From contig JAJQEV010000062.1 of the NCBI GenBank assembly GCA_021201475.1, positions 1 through 46,969 on the forward strand: DNA of 46,969 bases. The letters are read 5' to 3'. Of this stretch, positions 1 through 9,671 are shown piece after piece. The notes beneath the pieces are model-generated. The model was not told where the DNA came from, made no database searches, and saw only the letters and a program-made list of their open reading frames with translations. The translations under genes were made by a program, and so were the position numbers. The first letter of the stretch is position 1, and the number at the start of each line of letters is the position of its first letter. This stretch comes from Clostridiales bacterium. Lineage in GTDB: Bacteria > Bacillota > Clostridia > Oscillospirales > Oscillospiraceae.

Positions 1-398
1 CACATATCGATATACTCCCCCTGCTGGAAGAAGCTGATGACGGCATCCTCCGGCAGGTCGGCGATATGCTCTACCTTGTAGTCCTCGCCACGCTCCTGCA
101 TCAGGGCGACGGCCTCCTCCCTGGGGAGGATGAAGGACTTGAAGGGCAGGTTGGCCTTGGTGATTTTCTTCATCTCGGCCTCGACCTTGTCCAGGTCGCT
201 GTCGCTGAGGGTGGCGTCCCCCAGGTCGATGTCATAGTAGAAGCCCTTCTCCGTGGCAGGGCCGAAAGCCATCTTCGCCTGAGGGTAGAGGCGCTTCACT
301 GCCTGGGCCATGATATGTGCTGCAGAATGGCGGATGATGTGCAGCTCCTCCTCCGGCGCGCACTCCTTCACTGTGCCGTCATTGTAAATTACTTTCAT
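1..398 (-). CDS. thrS: Threonyl-tRNA synthetase, N-terminal part (cut by window edge)
   Basis: Partial gene; its 3' part lies beyond base 1. The protein begins MKVIYNDGTVKE and runs about 132 residues to the edge. The stretch RHSAAHIMAQAV near residue 23 carries the HxxxH zinc motif of the threonyl-tRNA synthetase second-additional (editing) domain. It is followed by the family's FGPATEKGFYYDID segment. The enzyme charges tRNA-Thr in the cytoplasm, and this region removes mischarged Ser. The protein starts almost directly at the editing domain, so the N-terminal TGS/ubiquitin-like domain of long ThrRS is missing, as in some clostridial forms. The ATG at 396-398 is preceded by AAAAGGAG. A T-box leader lies immediately upstream, which fits threonine-responsive control. 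Confidence 0.95.
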   Translation of the reverse strand, partial: MKVIYNDGTVKECAPEEELHIIRHSAAHIMAQAVKRLYPQAKMAFGPATEKGFYYDIDLGDATLSDSDLDKVEAEMKKITKANLPFKSFILPREEAVALMQERGEDYKVEHIADLPEDAVISFFQQGEYIDM

Positions 399-423
399 GG
401 TTCTTTCACTCCTTTTCGCAACT

Positions 424-462
424 AAAAGCACCCTTGAGCGGCGTAACGCCGCTCAAGGGTGC
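424..462 (-). terminator. Intrinsic terminator of the thrS T-box
   Basis: A perfect 16-bp stem (428-443 with 447-462) with a 3-nt loop is followed on the minus strand by TTTT. It lies between the T-box sequence and the thrS ribosome binding site, as expected for a transcriptional attenuator. Confidence 0.9.
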
Positions 463-670
463 AAATGCACGGTTCCACCTTGATGTTTCACTCGTTATCT
501 GCCCTAACGCGGCAGCCGTCGGCGGCACTTACCGGACGACCTCCCGCCCGTTCGTGCGCAGCTCCGGAGTGGTAAGGAAACGGTTCCGCAAAGGCCGCTC
601 TCAGCGCGTCACGGCCTCTCTCTTGTGCGGAAGGGATGCTTCCCCTTCTCCATCTTCGCCTTTTTATATT
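424..670 (-). promoter_or_regulatory. T-box riboswitch leader of thrS
   Basis: On the minus strand the leader runs from the predicted start near 670 to an intrinsic terminator just before thrS. The conserved T-box sequence AGGTGGAACCGTG is read at about 468-480. It can pair in an antiterminator that competes with the terminator hairpin at 428-462. Stem I lies in the distal half, and an ACC triplet in the GGAACCGTTTCC stretch (about 580-591) is a candidate threonine specifier. By family knowledge, uncharged tRNA-Thr stabilises the antiterminator. The specifier assignment is an inference from the sequence, not from a folded model. Confidence 0.88.
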
Positions 671-676
671 GCCCTT

Positions 677-704
677 ATTATAGCACAACCTTCCGGTTTG
701 TCAA
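677..704 (-). promoter_or_regulatory. Sigma-A promoter of thrS
   Basis: On the minus strand, TTGACA (699-704) and TATAAT (677-682) are separated by 16 bp, a near-perfect consensus. The expected start near 670 gives a leader of about 270 nt. Confidence 0.85.
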
Positions 705-723
705 CGGTTTTCTTGTTGCAGCT

Positions 724-1042
724 TTAGGGAACCTCTGAACAAATCAGCTTCGGCGCCTTGCGGTAAATTTGCGCCATAAATGCGTTGCAAAATCTTGAAA
801 TCCGTCAGGATTACCCTCAAGGGGTATGCCCGCGCCTGACGGCGCTCCTGATCCTGCGCTTTTGCGCCTTTTTGTGAAGCGCAGGCCGACAGGGAGGAGC
901 GAAGCTCCGGAAGTGCCGCTTGACGGCGATGGCCAATTCCTCTTATGCGCGAATGCAGGGAGCAATGGCCGTAGGCCATGCGAGTCGCTGACGCAAATTT
1001 CCTCGCAATTCGCTCTCGTTCATTTATTCAGAGGTTCCTTAG
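724..1042. mobile_element. MITE-like non-autonomous element, copy 1 (311 bp with TTAG duplication)
   Basis: Both ends carry the inverted repeat GGAACCTCTGAA followed by (C/T)AAAT: left end from 728, right end finishing at 1038. The 4-bp sequence TTAG stands on both sides (724-727 and 1039-1042) and reads as a target-site duplication. The similarity between the ends continues imperfectly for about 50 bp; AAATTTGCG occurs in both subterminal regions. No open frame inside resembles a transposase. A shorter relative with the same ends lies at 44431-44533. A YTAR-type 4-bp duplication is typical of the IS5 family, so mobilisation by an IS5-like transposase elsewhere in the genome is an inference. 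Confidence 0.75.
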
Positions 1043-1192
1043 GTAACGCCATGCAGGCTGATTGTGCCGTCCCTCATTTTAGCGCTTGAAAAATCCATCG
1101 GGCTGTTGTATTTTATTTACAGGAAGCTCCCCGCTGGGATGCAACCGTCAGTATTTGGTGAGTGTCGGAATTTTGTGGGGGTGAGGCACACC

Positions 1193-1753
1193 ATGTCAGA
1201 ATCCAGAACGAAGCAGCGCACCAGGAATCAAATCCAAACGGCATTTGTCCATCTGCTCGTGGAGAAGGGCTTGCAGAAAATCTCCGTTGCCGCCATCACA
1301 AAGGCGGCAAACATCAACCGCTCCACCTTTTACGAGTACTATCCCGACGTCCGCTCCCTGCTGGAGGACGTAGAAAACAACCTGCTTGCTAAGCTAAACA
1401 CCGGCATCCATGCGATTTGTGGAGAATTCACCGAGGGCAAACCGGAGCAGATTTTTGAGACGGGGCTTGACATCATGCAGGCAAGCGGAGACACGCTGGT
1501 GCTCCTGTTGGGCGTCAACGGGGACCCTGCCTTCGCTGCGAAGTTCATCGCGATGGTGAAGCCGCAAATCATTTCCGCATTTCATCTGAAGGAATTCACG
1601 CCACAGATGGACACGGCCGTCACATTCGCAATGTCCGGGCTGATTGGCGTATTCACGTCCTGGTATGCCGACGGGAAGCGGGAACCTCTGGAGCGCGTGA
1701 TTCAATCCACGCAGGAGCTTTTATCTGTCATTCTCCAGGGCACTTTCTGCTGA
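1193..1753 (+). CDS. TetR/AcrR-family transcriptional regulator
   Basis: A protein of 186 residues, a normal TetR length. The N-terminal 60 residues match the family DNA-binding domain: RNQIQTAFVHLLVEKG forms the first helix, and the helix-turn-helix lies around ISVAAITKAANINRSTFYEYY (residues 29-49) with the typical STFYEYYPD signature. The C-terminal ligand domain is not recognisable beyond the TetR fold. The reading frame is open upstream to 1064, but the ATG at 1193 has a GGGGGTGAGG ribosome binding site and starts the protein at the usual distance from the HTH. No target gene is adjacent on the same strand. The nearest upstream sequence is a MITE-like element, so its promoter may be affected by that insertion. 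Confidence 0.9.
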   Translation: MSESRTKQRTRNQIQTAFVHLLVEKGLQKISVAAITKAANINRSTFYEYYPDVRSLLEDVENNLLAKLNTGIHAICGEFTEGKPEQIFETGLDIMQASGDTLVLLLGVNGDPAFAAKFIAMVKPQIISAFHLKEFTPQMDTAVTFAMSGLIGVFTSWYADGKREPLERVIQSTQELLSVILQGTFC

Positions 1754-1790
1754 AGGAACCGAACCGGACTGCCGCCCATATCTGGCGCTC

Positions 1791-1827
1791 AAAAAACGGC
1801 GATATGCCCCTCAGGGGCATATCGCCG
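1791..1827 (-). terminator. Intrinsic terminator after hinT
   Basis: A perfect 14-bp stem (1797-1810 with 1814-1827) with a 3-nt loop is followed on the minus strand by six T. It lies just past the hinT stop codon and also separates hinT from the convergent TetR gene. Confidence 0.9.
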
Positions 1828-1837
1828 CAATCGTTTC

Positions 1838-2173
1838 TCAGCCCGGAGGCCAGGTCATATCCCGTCCGGCCAGGACGTGGAAATGCAGGTGCTTCACACT
1901 CTGCCCGGCCTGTTCGCCGCAGTTGGACACCACCCGGAAGTCGGTGAAGCCCAGCTGCTTGGCGCACTGGGCAATCACCTCAAAGCAGTGGGCCACCACC
2001 GGGGAGTTCTCCGGCGTGATTGCACCGACCGACTCAATGTGAGTCTTGGGAATCACCAGGAAGTGTACCGGAGCCTGGGGGTCCAAGTCGTAGAAGGCCA
2101 GGCACTGGTCGTCCTCATACACCTTATTGGAGGGGATTTCGCCATTGGCAATGGCACAGAACAGACAATCCAT
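1838..2173 (-). CDS. hinT: HIT-family nucleotide-binding protein (HinT-like)
   Basis: A protein of 111 residues, the usual size of bacterial HINT proteins. The histidine triad H95-L-H97-F-H99-V stands near the C-terminus, and the start MDCLFCAIANGEIP is typical, with two cysteines in CLFC. The family hydrolyses purine nucleoside phosphoramidates and AMP-lysine-type adducts in the cytoplasm. It starts 46 bp after the alaS stop codon with an AAAGGAG site 8 nt before ATG, so it is probably cotranscribed with alaS. This suits a role in clearing aminoacyl-adenylate by-products of synthetases, although that functional link is an inference. A strong terminator follows. Confidence 0.95.
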   Translation of the reverse strand: MDCLFCAIANGEIPSNKVYEDDQCLAFYDLDPQAPVHFLVIPKTHIESVGAITPENSPVVAHCFEVIAQCAKQLGFTDFRVVSNCGEQAGQSVKHLHFHVLAGRDMTWPPG

Positions 2174-2219
2174 TTTTTATGCTCCTTTCTGTCACGTCTC
2201 TATCTCGTTGCTGCCGGGC

Positions 2220-4868
<2,649 letters not shown>

Positions 4869-4911
4869 AAACACAAACCTCCAAATAAACTACACTCAAG
4901 TTCTGTGGTAC

Positions 4912-4944
4912 AAAAGAAAATCGCCCCTGATTTACTCAGGGGCG
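4912..4944 (-). terminator. Intrinsic terminator of the alaS T-box
   Basis: A 9-bp stem (4922-4930 with 4936-4944), loop of 5 nt, followed on the minus strand by ATTTTCTTTT. It competes with the T-box antiterminator. Confidence 0.85.
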
Positions 4945-5138
4945 GAAAATTCCACGGTACCACCCTGATGATGCGCAGTGCGCACCGCTCAGTTCATCCT
5001 GTAACGGGGATGAAGCGTTCCGGTCCTCCCGGACGGCAAACGAAGTGGCTGAAGGGGACCTGAGCCATGGAGCTTCCACCGTCCTCCACTCGCTTTGGAC
5101 TGGGCTGACCCGTCTCGTTCCGTTATCGCCTGTTTGGT
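4912..5138 (-). promoter_or_regulatory. T-box riboswitch leader of alaS
   Basis: On the minus strand the canonical T-box sequence AGGGTGGTACCGTG lies at about 4953-4966, followed by a 9-bp terminator stem (4922-4930 with 4936-4944) and a T-rich tail TTTTC. A GCU triplet at 5071-5073, in a GGAAGCTCC context, is a candidate alanine specifier. The family senses uncharged tRNA, here presumably tRNA-Ala given the gene it precedes. The specifier position is inferred. Confidence 0.88.
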
Positions 5139-5144
5139 ATTATC

Positions 5145-5172
5145 ATTTTATCATGTTTTACGCCGCTGTCAA
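5145..5172 (-). promoter_or_regulatory. Sigma-A promoter of alaS-hinT
   Basis: On the minus strand TTGACA (5167-5172) and TAAAAT (5145-5150) are separated by 16 bp. The start is expected near 5138, giving a T-box leader of about 270 nt. Confidence 0.8.
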
Positions 5173-5302
5173 GGGGGAATTTTCAGGGAAGACCGGCCCG
5201 CCGGGTGGACTTGATTCCCCTGTGCCACCCCTTTGCGCTGACGAAGCGCTCTGCCACAAGGGGTTGCAGGCTGCGCTTGTTCAGAGCGCCCTCGCTGAAC
5301 AG

Positions 5303-5341
5303 AAAAAATGGCAGGCCGCCACAAATGTGTGACGGCCTGCC
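5303..5341 (-). terminator. Intrinsic terminator after the cysteine-cluster gene
   Basis: A 9-bp GC-rich stem (5310-5318 with 5333-5341), followed on the minus strand by a run of T from the A tract at 5303-5308. It closes the minus-strand transcript that includes the cysteine-cluster protein. Confidence 0.75.
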
Positions 5342-5394
5342 GAACGTTTCTCATCCGGCTGGGCTCTGCCGCCCGGCGTATTCCTTTGGTCACA

Positions 5395-5712
5395 TCACTG
5401 TTCCAAGTCAGGCCCCCGCTTGTCCCACAAACGGAAGGTCTGCACATAGGTGCAGTCCTTCGGCAGGGCTGGATTGAATAACGCCGTGAACAGGTCCACT
5501 TTGCCGCAGTGGTCACATTTGCGGAAGCGGTCGTCAAAGACTTTACACAGGTGTGTCTCCGTGTCCAGATGCTCACAGGGGTTGTCATAATGGATAACGA
5601 CCTGACCATCCGGTCCCACGGAGCGGATATAGCAGCATTTCCCGCAGCAATTACACAGAGAATCCCAGTCCTTCCGCCACTTGAGCCAGGCCCTGAAAAT
5701 GCGAATCAGCAT
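5395..5712 (-). CDS. YkgJ-like cysteine-cluster protein
   Basis: A small protein of 105 residues rich in cysteine. CNCCGKCC at residues 20-27 is followed by single or paired cysteines near 46, 56, 66, 69 (CDHC) and 87. This layout matches the YkgJ/UPF0153 cysteine-cluster group, thought to bind zinc or an iron-sulfur cluster; no enzymatic role is firmly known. The ATG at 5712 was chosen because GGAGG lies 8 nt before it. A GTG nine bases upstream overlaps the ribosome binding site spacing. It begins 21 bp after the nitroreductase gene ends on the same strand, so the two are probably cotranscribed. Confidence 0.75.
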   Translation of the reverse strand: MLIRIFRAWLKWRKDWDSLCNCCGKCCYIRSVGPDGQVVIHYDNPCEHLDTETHLCKVFDDRFRKCDHCGKVDLFTALFNPALPKDCTYVQTFRLWDKRGPDLEQ

Positions 5713-5733
5713 CACAAACACCTCCCGACGGCG

Positions 5734-6402
5734 TCAGCGCCACTGGAAATTCTCCTCGCCTGCGCCAAGCGCGAAGTGATACTTGCAGATGCCCAAATCA
5801 GCGCCGGAGAAGGAGCCGCTGGCGTAGGTCATAGACACCTGATTGCCCGCGCCCTGGATGGTGAAGGACTGCCGGTTCATGGCAGTAGGGGCCAGCAGCG
5901 CCGCAGTAACGCCTGCCTGGAACCACTCCGGGGCGCTGCCCTCGTAAGAGGCGACCGCCTCTGCCGCCTTGGATTTGTGAGGAACGCCCTGGTTCTCTCC
6001 GTAGCCCACAATGACGACGCCGATGATTTTGGCGCTGTCCCCTGCGGTGGAGTTTTTCCTCGCCCCTTTATGGCTGTACATTCCGCCGACCCACCAGGTG
6101 TTCAGGCCCAGCGTCTGAGCAAAGAGCATCAGGTCGGCGCTGCTGTACCCCAGCTTTTCGTCCACATCGGCTGTGTCCGGCCCTGCGAGAATCATATAGT
6201 TGCGCACGCCCTTTGTCATGGTCATGCCAATGATCCCCGGCAGCGCGTCCGTGTTTTCCGTAACGAGCTGAATGTTCAGGCCGTACTTCTCGTTATGTGT
6301 TTGAATCCGCCCGTTCAGCTGACGAATCACGTCCGCCGACAGCGGCTCCTTTTTGTACTTGCGCACGGTATGCCGTGCCTGCATCGCTTCCTGTAAGGTC
6401 AT
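5734..6402 (-). CDS. Nitroreductase-family FMN protein
   Basis: A protein of 222 residues. The N-terminus (LQEAMQARHTVRKYKKEPL) is the characteristic nitroreductase FMN-binding opening with the R-x-V-R-K pattern. Near the middle, GYSSADLMLFAQTLGLNTWWVGGMY matches the family's helix and substrate-side segment. Near the C-terminus, APTAMNRQSF corresponds to the ALAPSAxNxQPW-type FMN contact. The family reduces nitro compounds, quinones or flavins with NAD(P)H; the physiological substrate cannot be read from the sequence. The ATG at 6402 follows AGGAGG by 5 nt. A promoter lies at 6483-6512 and a cysteine-cluster gene follows. Confidence 0.88.
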   Translation of the reverse strand: MTLQEAMQARHTVRKYKKEPLSADVIRQLNGRIQTHNEKYGLNIQLVTENTDALPGIIGMTMTKGVRNYMILAGPDTADVDEKLGYSSADLMLFAQTLGLNTWWVGGMYSHKGARKNSTAGDSAKIIGVVIVGYGENQGVPHKSKAAEAVASYEGSAPEWFQAGVTAALLAPTAMNRQSFTIQGAGNQVSMTYASGSFSGADLGICKYHFALGAGEENFQWR

Positions 6403-6482
6403 AACAGCCTCCTGATCTGATGTGGTCGCGTCCATTCGGCGGGCCTCCCACTGAGCAAATTGTTGATAAATTCTATCATTTT

Positions 6483-6512
6483 ATTATAATAGATAAAAGC
6501 GGTCAAAGTCAA
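6483..6512 (-). promoter_or_regulatory. Sigma-A promoter of the nitroreductase gene
   Basis: On the minus strand TTGACT (6507-6512) and TATAAT (6483-6488) are separated by 18 bp, about 75 bp before the chosen start codon. Confidence 0.7.
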
Positions 6513-6669
6513 CGGACTGTTGGTGTTAAAATGTTTTACAGTCAACAAGAGAGCCTTCATTTGTCATAAAGCCAACAGTTTCTGTAAATTTGTCGAGAAA
6601 AATTCACGTTATTTTCTGTCATCGTGTCCGGTTTTCGTTTACTACAGCACACCGGGTGACAGCGCACCG

Positions 6670-6699
6670 CAGGCCGGAAGGATGATTCCTTCCGGCCTG
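6670..6699. terminator. Strong hairpin after the PAP2 gene
   Basis: A perfect 13-bp stem (6670-6682 with 6687-6699) with a 4-nt loop lies 5 bp past the PAP2 stop codon. The sequence after it is not U-rich on the minus strand and only weakly so on the plus strand, so termination is likely from position rather than from a full motif. Confidence 0.5.
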
Positions 6700-6704
6700 T
6701 ATGT

Positions 6705-7271
6705 TTACTCTGCTTCCGGGGGCAGCGTGCCGCGCCTGCTTCGCTCCAGCCACTCCAGCGTCCGGCAGACCAGGACAGCAATCAGGCTCCCCACGGTCGC
6801 ACCGCCCAGAACATCGGTGGGATAATGTACCCCCACATAAAGCCGGGACAGCGCCATCAGCACCGCCGCAATTAACAGCAGGATTTTCAGCCATCGGATG
6901 TCCAGCGTCTGCCGCCAGGCCACTGCTGCGGCAAAAGCGGCACAGCTGTGCCCCGATGGGAAGGAGTAGTCCGTCGGCGCTTCCACCAGCGTCCAAAGCC
7001 CCTGGATTTGGGTAAAGGGCCTGGCGCGGCAGATGAGGTTTTTCAGCAGCTGGTTGTTGACCACCTGGCCAATCAGCAGAGCCACCAACCCCGCAACCCC
7101 CGCCCGCCGGGTGCGCCGGAAGCACAGCATCACCAGGGAGCCGGCGATCCAAATCCCGCCGTACTCTCCCAGGCGGGTCAACGGCACCAGCACGGCGGAC
7201 AGCGGCTCACAGCGCAGGTCCTGTATCAGCAGCAAAAGCTGCCCTTCCAGATGCTCAAACCAAAGGGACAC
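6705..7271 (-). CDS. PAP2-family membrane phosphatase
   Basis: A protein of 188 residues with several hydrophobic segments. It has the three phosphatase signature motifs: KNLICRARPF (motif 1, K and RP), PSGHS (motif 2, catalytic His) and SRLYVGVHYPTDVLGG (motif 3, Arg and nucleophile His). The family removes phosphate from lipid phosphates such as undecaprenyl pyrophosphate or phosphatidic acid in the membrane; which one cannot be decided here. The start is a GTG at 7271, because the ATG just upstream is followed at once by a stop. AAAGGA precedes it. A 40-bp gap separates it from the upstream HPr-like gene on the same strand. Confidence 0.92.
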   Translation of the reverse strand: MSLWFEHLEGQLLLLIQDLRCEPLSAVLVPLTRLGEYGGIWIAGSLVMLCFRRTRRAGVAGLVALLIGQVVNNQLLKNLICRARPFTQIQGLWTLVEAPTDYSFPSGHSCAAFAAAVAWRQTLDIRWLKILLLIAAVLMALSRLYVGVHYPTDVLGGATVGSLIAVLVCRTLEWLERSRRGTLPPEAE

Positions 7272-7311
7272 GCGTCACATTCCTTTCTGCATCGATCCTG
7301 CTGTCGCGCCT

Positions 7312-7548
7312 TTACACTTCTGCCTCTACGAAGTCTGCCAACAGCGCATAATCCTCTTCCAGCTGGCAGAAGACTCCGCCGTTTTCAATGATGTCCGAAG
7401 TCACGGCGGCGGTGGCGAACAGGTACTCCGACAGGGTGGATTTCAGGTTCAGCCGGTCGCCCTCCACGGTGTCATAGTACACCTCGCCCTTGCAACCGTG
7501 TACGCTGGCCAGGAATTTTGTATAGTCGATATTCTTTTTCAGTCTCAT
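7312..7548 (-). CDS. HPr-like small protein without the phospho-histidine
   Basis: A protein of 78 residues starting MRLKKNIDYTKFLASVHG, with TAGGAGG 9 nt before the ATG at 7548. The middle (GEVYYDTVEGDRLNLKSTLSEYLFATA) follows the HPr pattern of a strand, a turn, then the D/S-x-K-S helix start seen in PTS HPr proteins. The segment normally holding the phosphorylated His and the arginine after it is absent, and the first strand is short. It could be a regulatory or degenerate HPr-fold protein. The relationship is judged by eye only. It lies upstream of the PAP2 gene on the same strand. Confidence 0.6.
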   Translation of the reverse strand: MRLKKNIDYTKFLASVHGCKGEVYYDTVEGDRLNLKSTLSEYLFATAAVTSDIIENGGVFCQLEEDYALLADFVEAEV

Positions 7549-7666
7549 AACGGTATACCTCCTATCGTTATATTCCCAGTATACCACAAAACGGCGGCAT
7601 TGCCAGCCCCTCCCGTTCAAATCAGGACAGAATCAGCGGAATCACTGCAAAACCCGGAAAAAGCGG

Positions 7667-7695
7667 TGGCAAACCGGTGAACTATGTGATACAAT
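7667..7695 (+). promoter_or_regulatory. Possible promoter of the glycosyltransferase gene
   Basis: TACAAT (7690-7695) has a weak -35 (TGGCAA, 7667-7672) at 17 bp. It lies about 60 bp before the start codon. Confidence 0.45.
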
Positions 7696-7756
7696 AAAAA
7701 CAATGAAACTATATGCTTCCGCATAGCCGACGGCGGCCGCCGTCAGGGAGGTTTTC

Positions 7757-8869
7757 ATGGTGCAAATCGTTTCCATTCCCAATTACAGATGGCAACAGTT
7801 CCCATCCCGGCTGCGCCGCCTGCCCGGCTCCCTGGAGGATGTGGAGCTGATGGTCTTCGAACCGGCCATCGGGCCTTTCGCCTGGGGGGAGCGCAAGTGG
7901 CGGAACCCCAGAGAGGGCCGCCGGCTGGACAAGCGGGTCACGCTGTTCACCCTTCCCTGCTCTGTCTCCGTGACGGAGGACTATGAAACCCGTGCTCCGG
8001 GTGAGTGCAAACGCATCGGCGGCTTTATCCGCTCCGCCATTGCGCAATACGGCTGGGAGGAACCGCTGCTGTGGTGCTCCTCCCCCGTCTGCGCCGGATT
8101 TTATCAGGACATCCCCCACAGCGGCCTTGTCTACGACTGTGACCGCAGCTGGGCCGGCCTGGCCCCCGATGAGTGGGAGGCGGCGCTGTGCGACGGGGCG
8201 GACATCGTCTTTGCCGCCTCCCCCCTGCTGGAGGGGCAGCTTTCCCCGGCCTGTCACAACCTGGCCCTGGTACCCAACGGCTTCGACGAGGCCCTCTTCG
8301 CCCAGGGCATCGGCAGCAGTCTGCGCACCCCCCACGACCTGGCCGACATCCCCCACCCCATCTTCGGTATGCTGGGCGGCTGTGGGCGGGAGGTAAACCT
8401 GGCCCCGCTGATTTACGCCGCCAAAGCCCAGCCGGACTGGAGTTTTGTGCTGGTGGGCGAGGTCTCCCGCTACAACCCGGACTGCAACGCGGTGGCGCAG
8501 CTGCCCAACGTCCATGTGCTGGGGGAGAAGTCCTATGTCTCCCAGCCCCACTATCTGGGGCATTTTGACGTCTGCCTCTCCCTGTCCGGCTCCGATGGGT
8601 CAGAAAGCGTCCTGCCGGAAGCCTTCTACGCCTGCTTGCAGACCGGCAAGCCCATCGTCACCCTGACGGCGAGGCCGGAGCTGGATCAGTATACGGACGT
8701 AGTCTATCCCACCCACTTTGACATTGAATTTCTGGACGCCTGCCGCCGGGCACTGGCCGAGACGGGGGAAATGCTGCCCCGCACCCGTAAAGCCCACGCC
8801 GAGGAAGCGTCCTGGTCGGCGCGCATCGCCCAGTGCCAGCGCATTTTACACGGTACTGCGCTGTTGTAA
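7757..8869 (+). CDS. Glycosyltransferase family 4/TuaH-like protein
   Basis: A protein of 370 residues without membrane segments. The N-terminal half contains the pattern LVYDCDRSWAGL and a following ADIVFAASPLL segment, as in TuaH-type glycosyltransferases that begin with a Rossmann domain. The C-terminal half has a GMLGGCGREVNLAPL start, a VLVGEVSRY strand, NVHVLGEKSY, and the E-x7-E-like donor-binding stretch SESVLPEAFYACLQTGKPIV. This indicates a GT-B enzyme using a nucleotide sugar at the cytoplasmic face. Donor and acceptor are unknown. GGGAGG lies 5 nt before the ATG. It is alone on the plus strand between a divergent gene and the purine operon, and no other polysaccharide gene is adjacent. 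Confidence 0.8.
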   Translation: MVQIVSIPNYRWQQFPSRLRRLPGSLEDVELMVFEPAIGPFAWGERKWRNPREGRRLDKRVTLFTLPCSVSVTEDYETRAPGECKRIGGFIRSAIAQYGWEEPLLWCSSPVCAGFYQDIPHSGLVYDCDRSWAGLAPDEWEAALCDGADIVFAASPLLEGQLSPACHNLALVPNGFDEALFAQGIGSSLRTPHDLADIPHPIFGMLGGCGREVNLAPLIYAAKAQPDWSFVLVGEVSRYNPDCNAVAQLPNVHVLGEKSYVSQPHYLGHFDVCLSLSGSDGSESVLPEAFYACLQTGKPIVTLTARPELDQYTDVVYPTHFDIEFLDACRRALAETGEMLPRTRKAHAEEASWSARIAQCQRILHGTALL

Positions 8870-8961
8870 CAAAAGTTCTGGTCGGATTCACAAAGATAAA
8901 TTCTTTTTCTGCGGCTCCATTGTGGAAGCCGCCAAAGTTCCCTTTTCCATCTTGTTTTCAC

Positions 8962-8990
8962 TTGAAAACGGCTTTTAAATCCGCTAAAAT
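8962..8990 (+). promoter_or_regulatory. Sigma-A promoter of the purine operon
   Basis: TTGAAA (8962-8967) and TAAAAT (8985-8990) are separated by 17 bp, about 150 bp before purE. No purine riboswitch core was recognised in the leader. Confidence 0.75.
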
Positions 8991-8995
8991 GAACT

Positions 8996-9142
8996 TATCA
9001 AAGGAGGAGGGCGTGTGTTAAGTCAGTTCGTTCATCCTGCTTTTTCTTTTGCTTTTGGGGCCGGATGCGGCCCCGCAATCTGTGCAGCGGGCAGACTTTG
9101 TTTCTTCTGCTTGCTGTTTCTTTTACTGGGAGGTAAAGCTGA
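8996..9142 (+). promoter_or_regulatory. purE leader with GC-rich hairpin
   Basis: This untranslated leader of about 145 nt holds a good AGGAGG site near 9002-9008 followed by a three-codon frame (GTG TGT TAA). It also has a pyrimidine-rich stretch and a 7-bp hairpin (9057-9063 with 9068-9074). There is no T run directly after the hairpin, so it is not a plain terminator. The leader may carry control, but no known riboswitch or clear PurR box was identified. Confidence 0.4.
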
Positions 9143-9637
9143 ATGTCTTTGAAAGTAGCCGTTGTTATGGGTTCTGACAGCGACCTCAGCGTCATGCTGG
9201 ACGCCGTCAACAAACTGAAGGAATTTGGTATCCCCTATGAGGTGCGGGTCATCTCCGCCCACCGCACGCCCTCCGACGCGGAGCAGTTCGCCTCCCACGC
9301 CAAGGAAAACGGCTTCGGCGCAATCATCGCCGGAGCGGGTAAGGCCGCTCACCTGGGCGGCGTGCTGGCGGCTTACACCACCCTGCCCGTTATCGGCGTG
9401 CCCATCAAGACCAGCATGATGGGCGGGCTGGACAGCCTGCTCTCCATCGTCCAGATGCCCACCGGCATCCCCGTGGCCACTGTGGGCGTCAACGGAGCCG
9501 CCAACGCCGCCATTCTGGCCGCCCAGATGCTGGCCATCCAGGATGAGGCGCTGGCCGCCAAGCTGGCCGCCTTTAAGGTCGAGATGGCGGAAGGGGTCCG
9601 GGCCAAGGACGCCAAGGTTCAGGCGGAGCTGCAATGA
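9143..9637 (+). CDS. purE: N5-carboxyaminoimidazole ribonucleotide mutase
   Basis: A class I PurE of 164 residues. It converts N5-CAIR to CAIR in purine synthesis. The glycine-rich GSDSDL motif is at residues 10-15 and SAHRTP at 38-43. AGAGKAAHLGGVLAA and GVPIKTSMMGGLDSLLSIVQMP complete the nucleotide-binding site. A GGGAGG site precedes the ATG. It is the first gene of the operon. No purK is in the window, so the N5-CAIR synthetase either lies elsewhere or is bypassed. Confidence 0.98.
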   Translation: MSLKVAVVMGSDSDLSVMLDAVNKLKEFGIPYEVRVISAHRTPSDAEQFASHAKENGFGAIIAGAGKAAHLGGVLAAYTTLPVIGVPIKTSMMGGLDSLLSIVQMPTGIPVATVGVNGAANAAILAAQMLAIQDEALAAKLAAFKVEMAEGVRAKDAKVQAELQ

Positions 9638-9671
9638 GCTTCCCCAAGTTTTGACCGTCAGGAGTGTGACT

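Noticed and set aside
1064-1192. A longer start for the TetR gene.
   Set aside because: The upstream codons add 43 residues not seen in the family and lack a ribosome binding site; the ATG at 1193 fits both.
5173-5302. A coding frame between the alaS promoter and the cysteine-cluster terminator.
   Set aside because: Short overlapping frames on both strands without ribosome binding sites or similarity.
8870-9142. A purine riboswitch in front of purE.
   Set aside because: None of the conserved purine-riboswitch core or three-way junction was found; only a simple hairpin is present.
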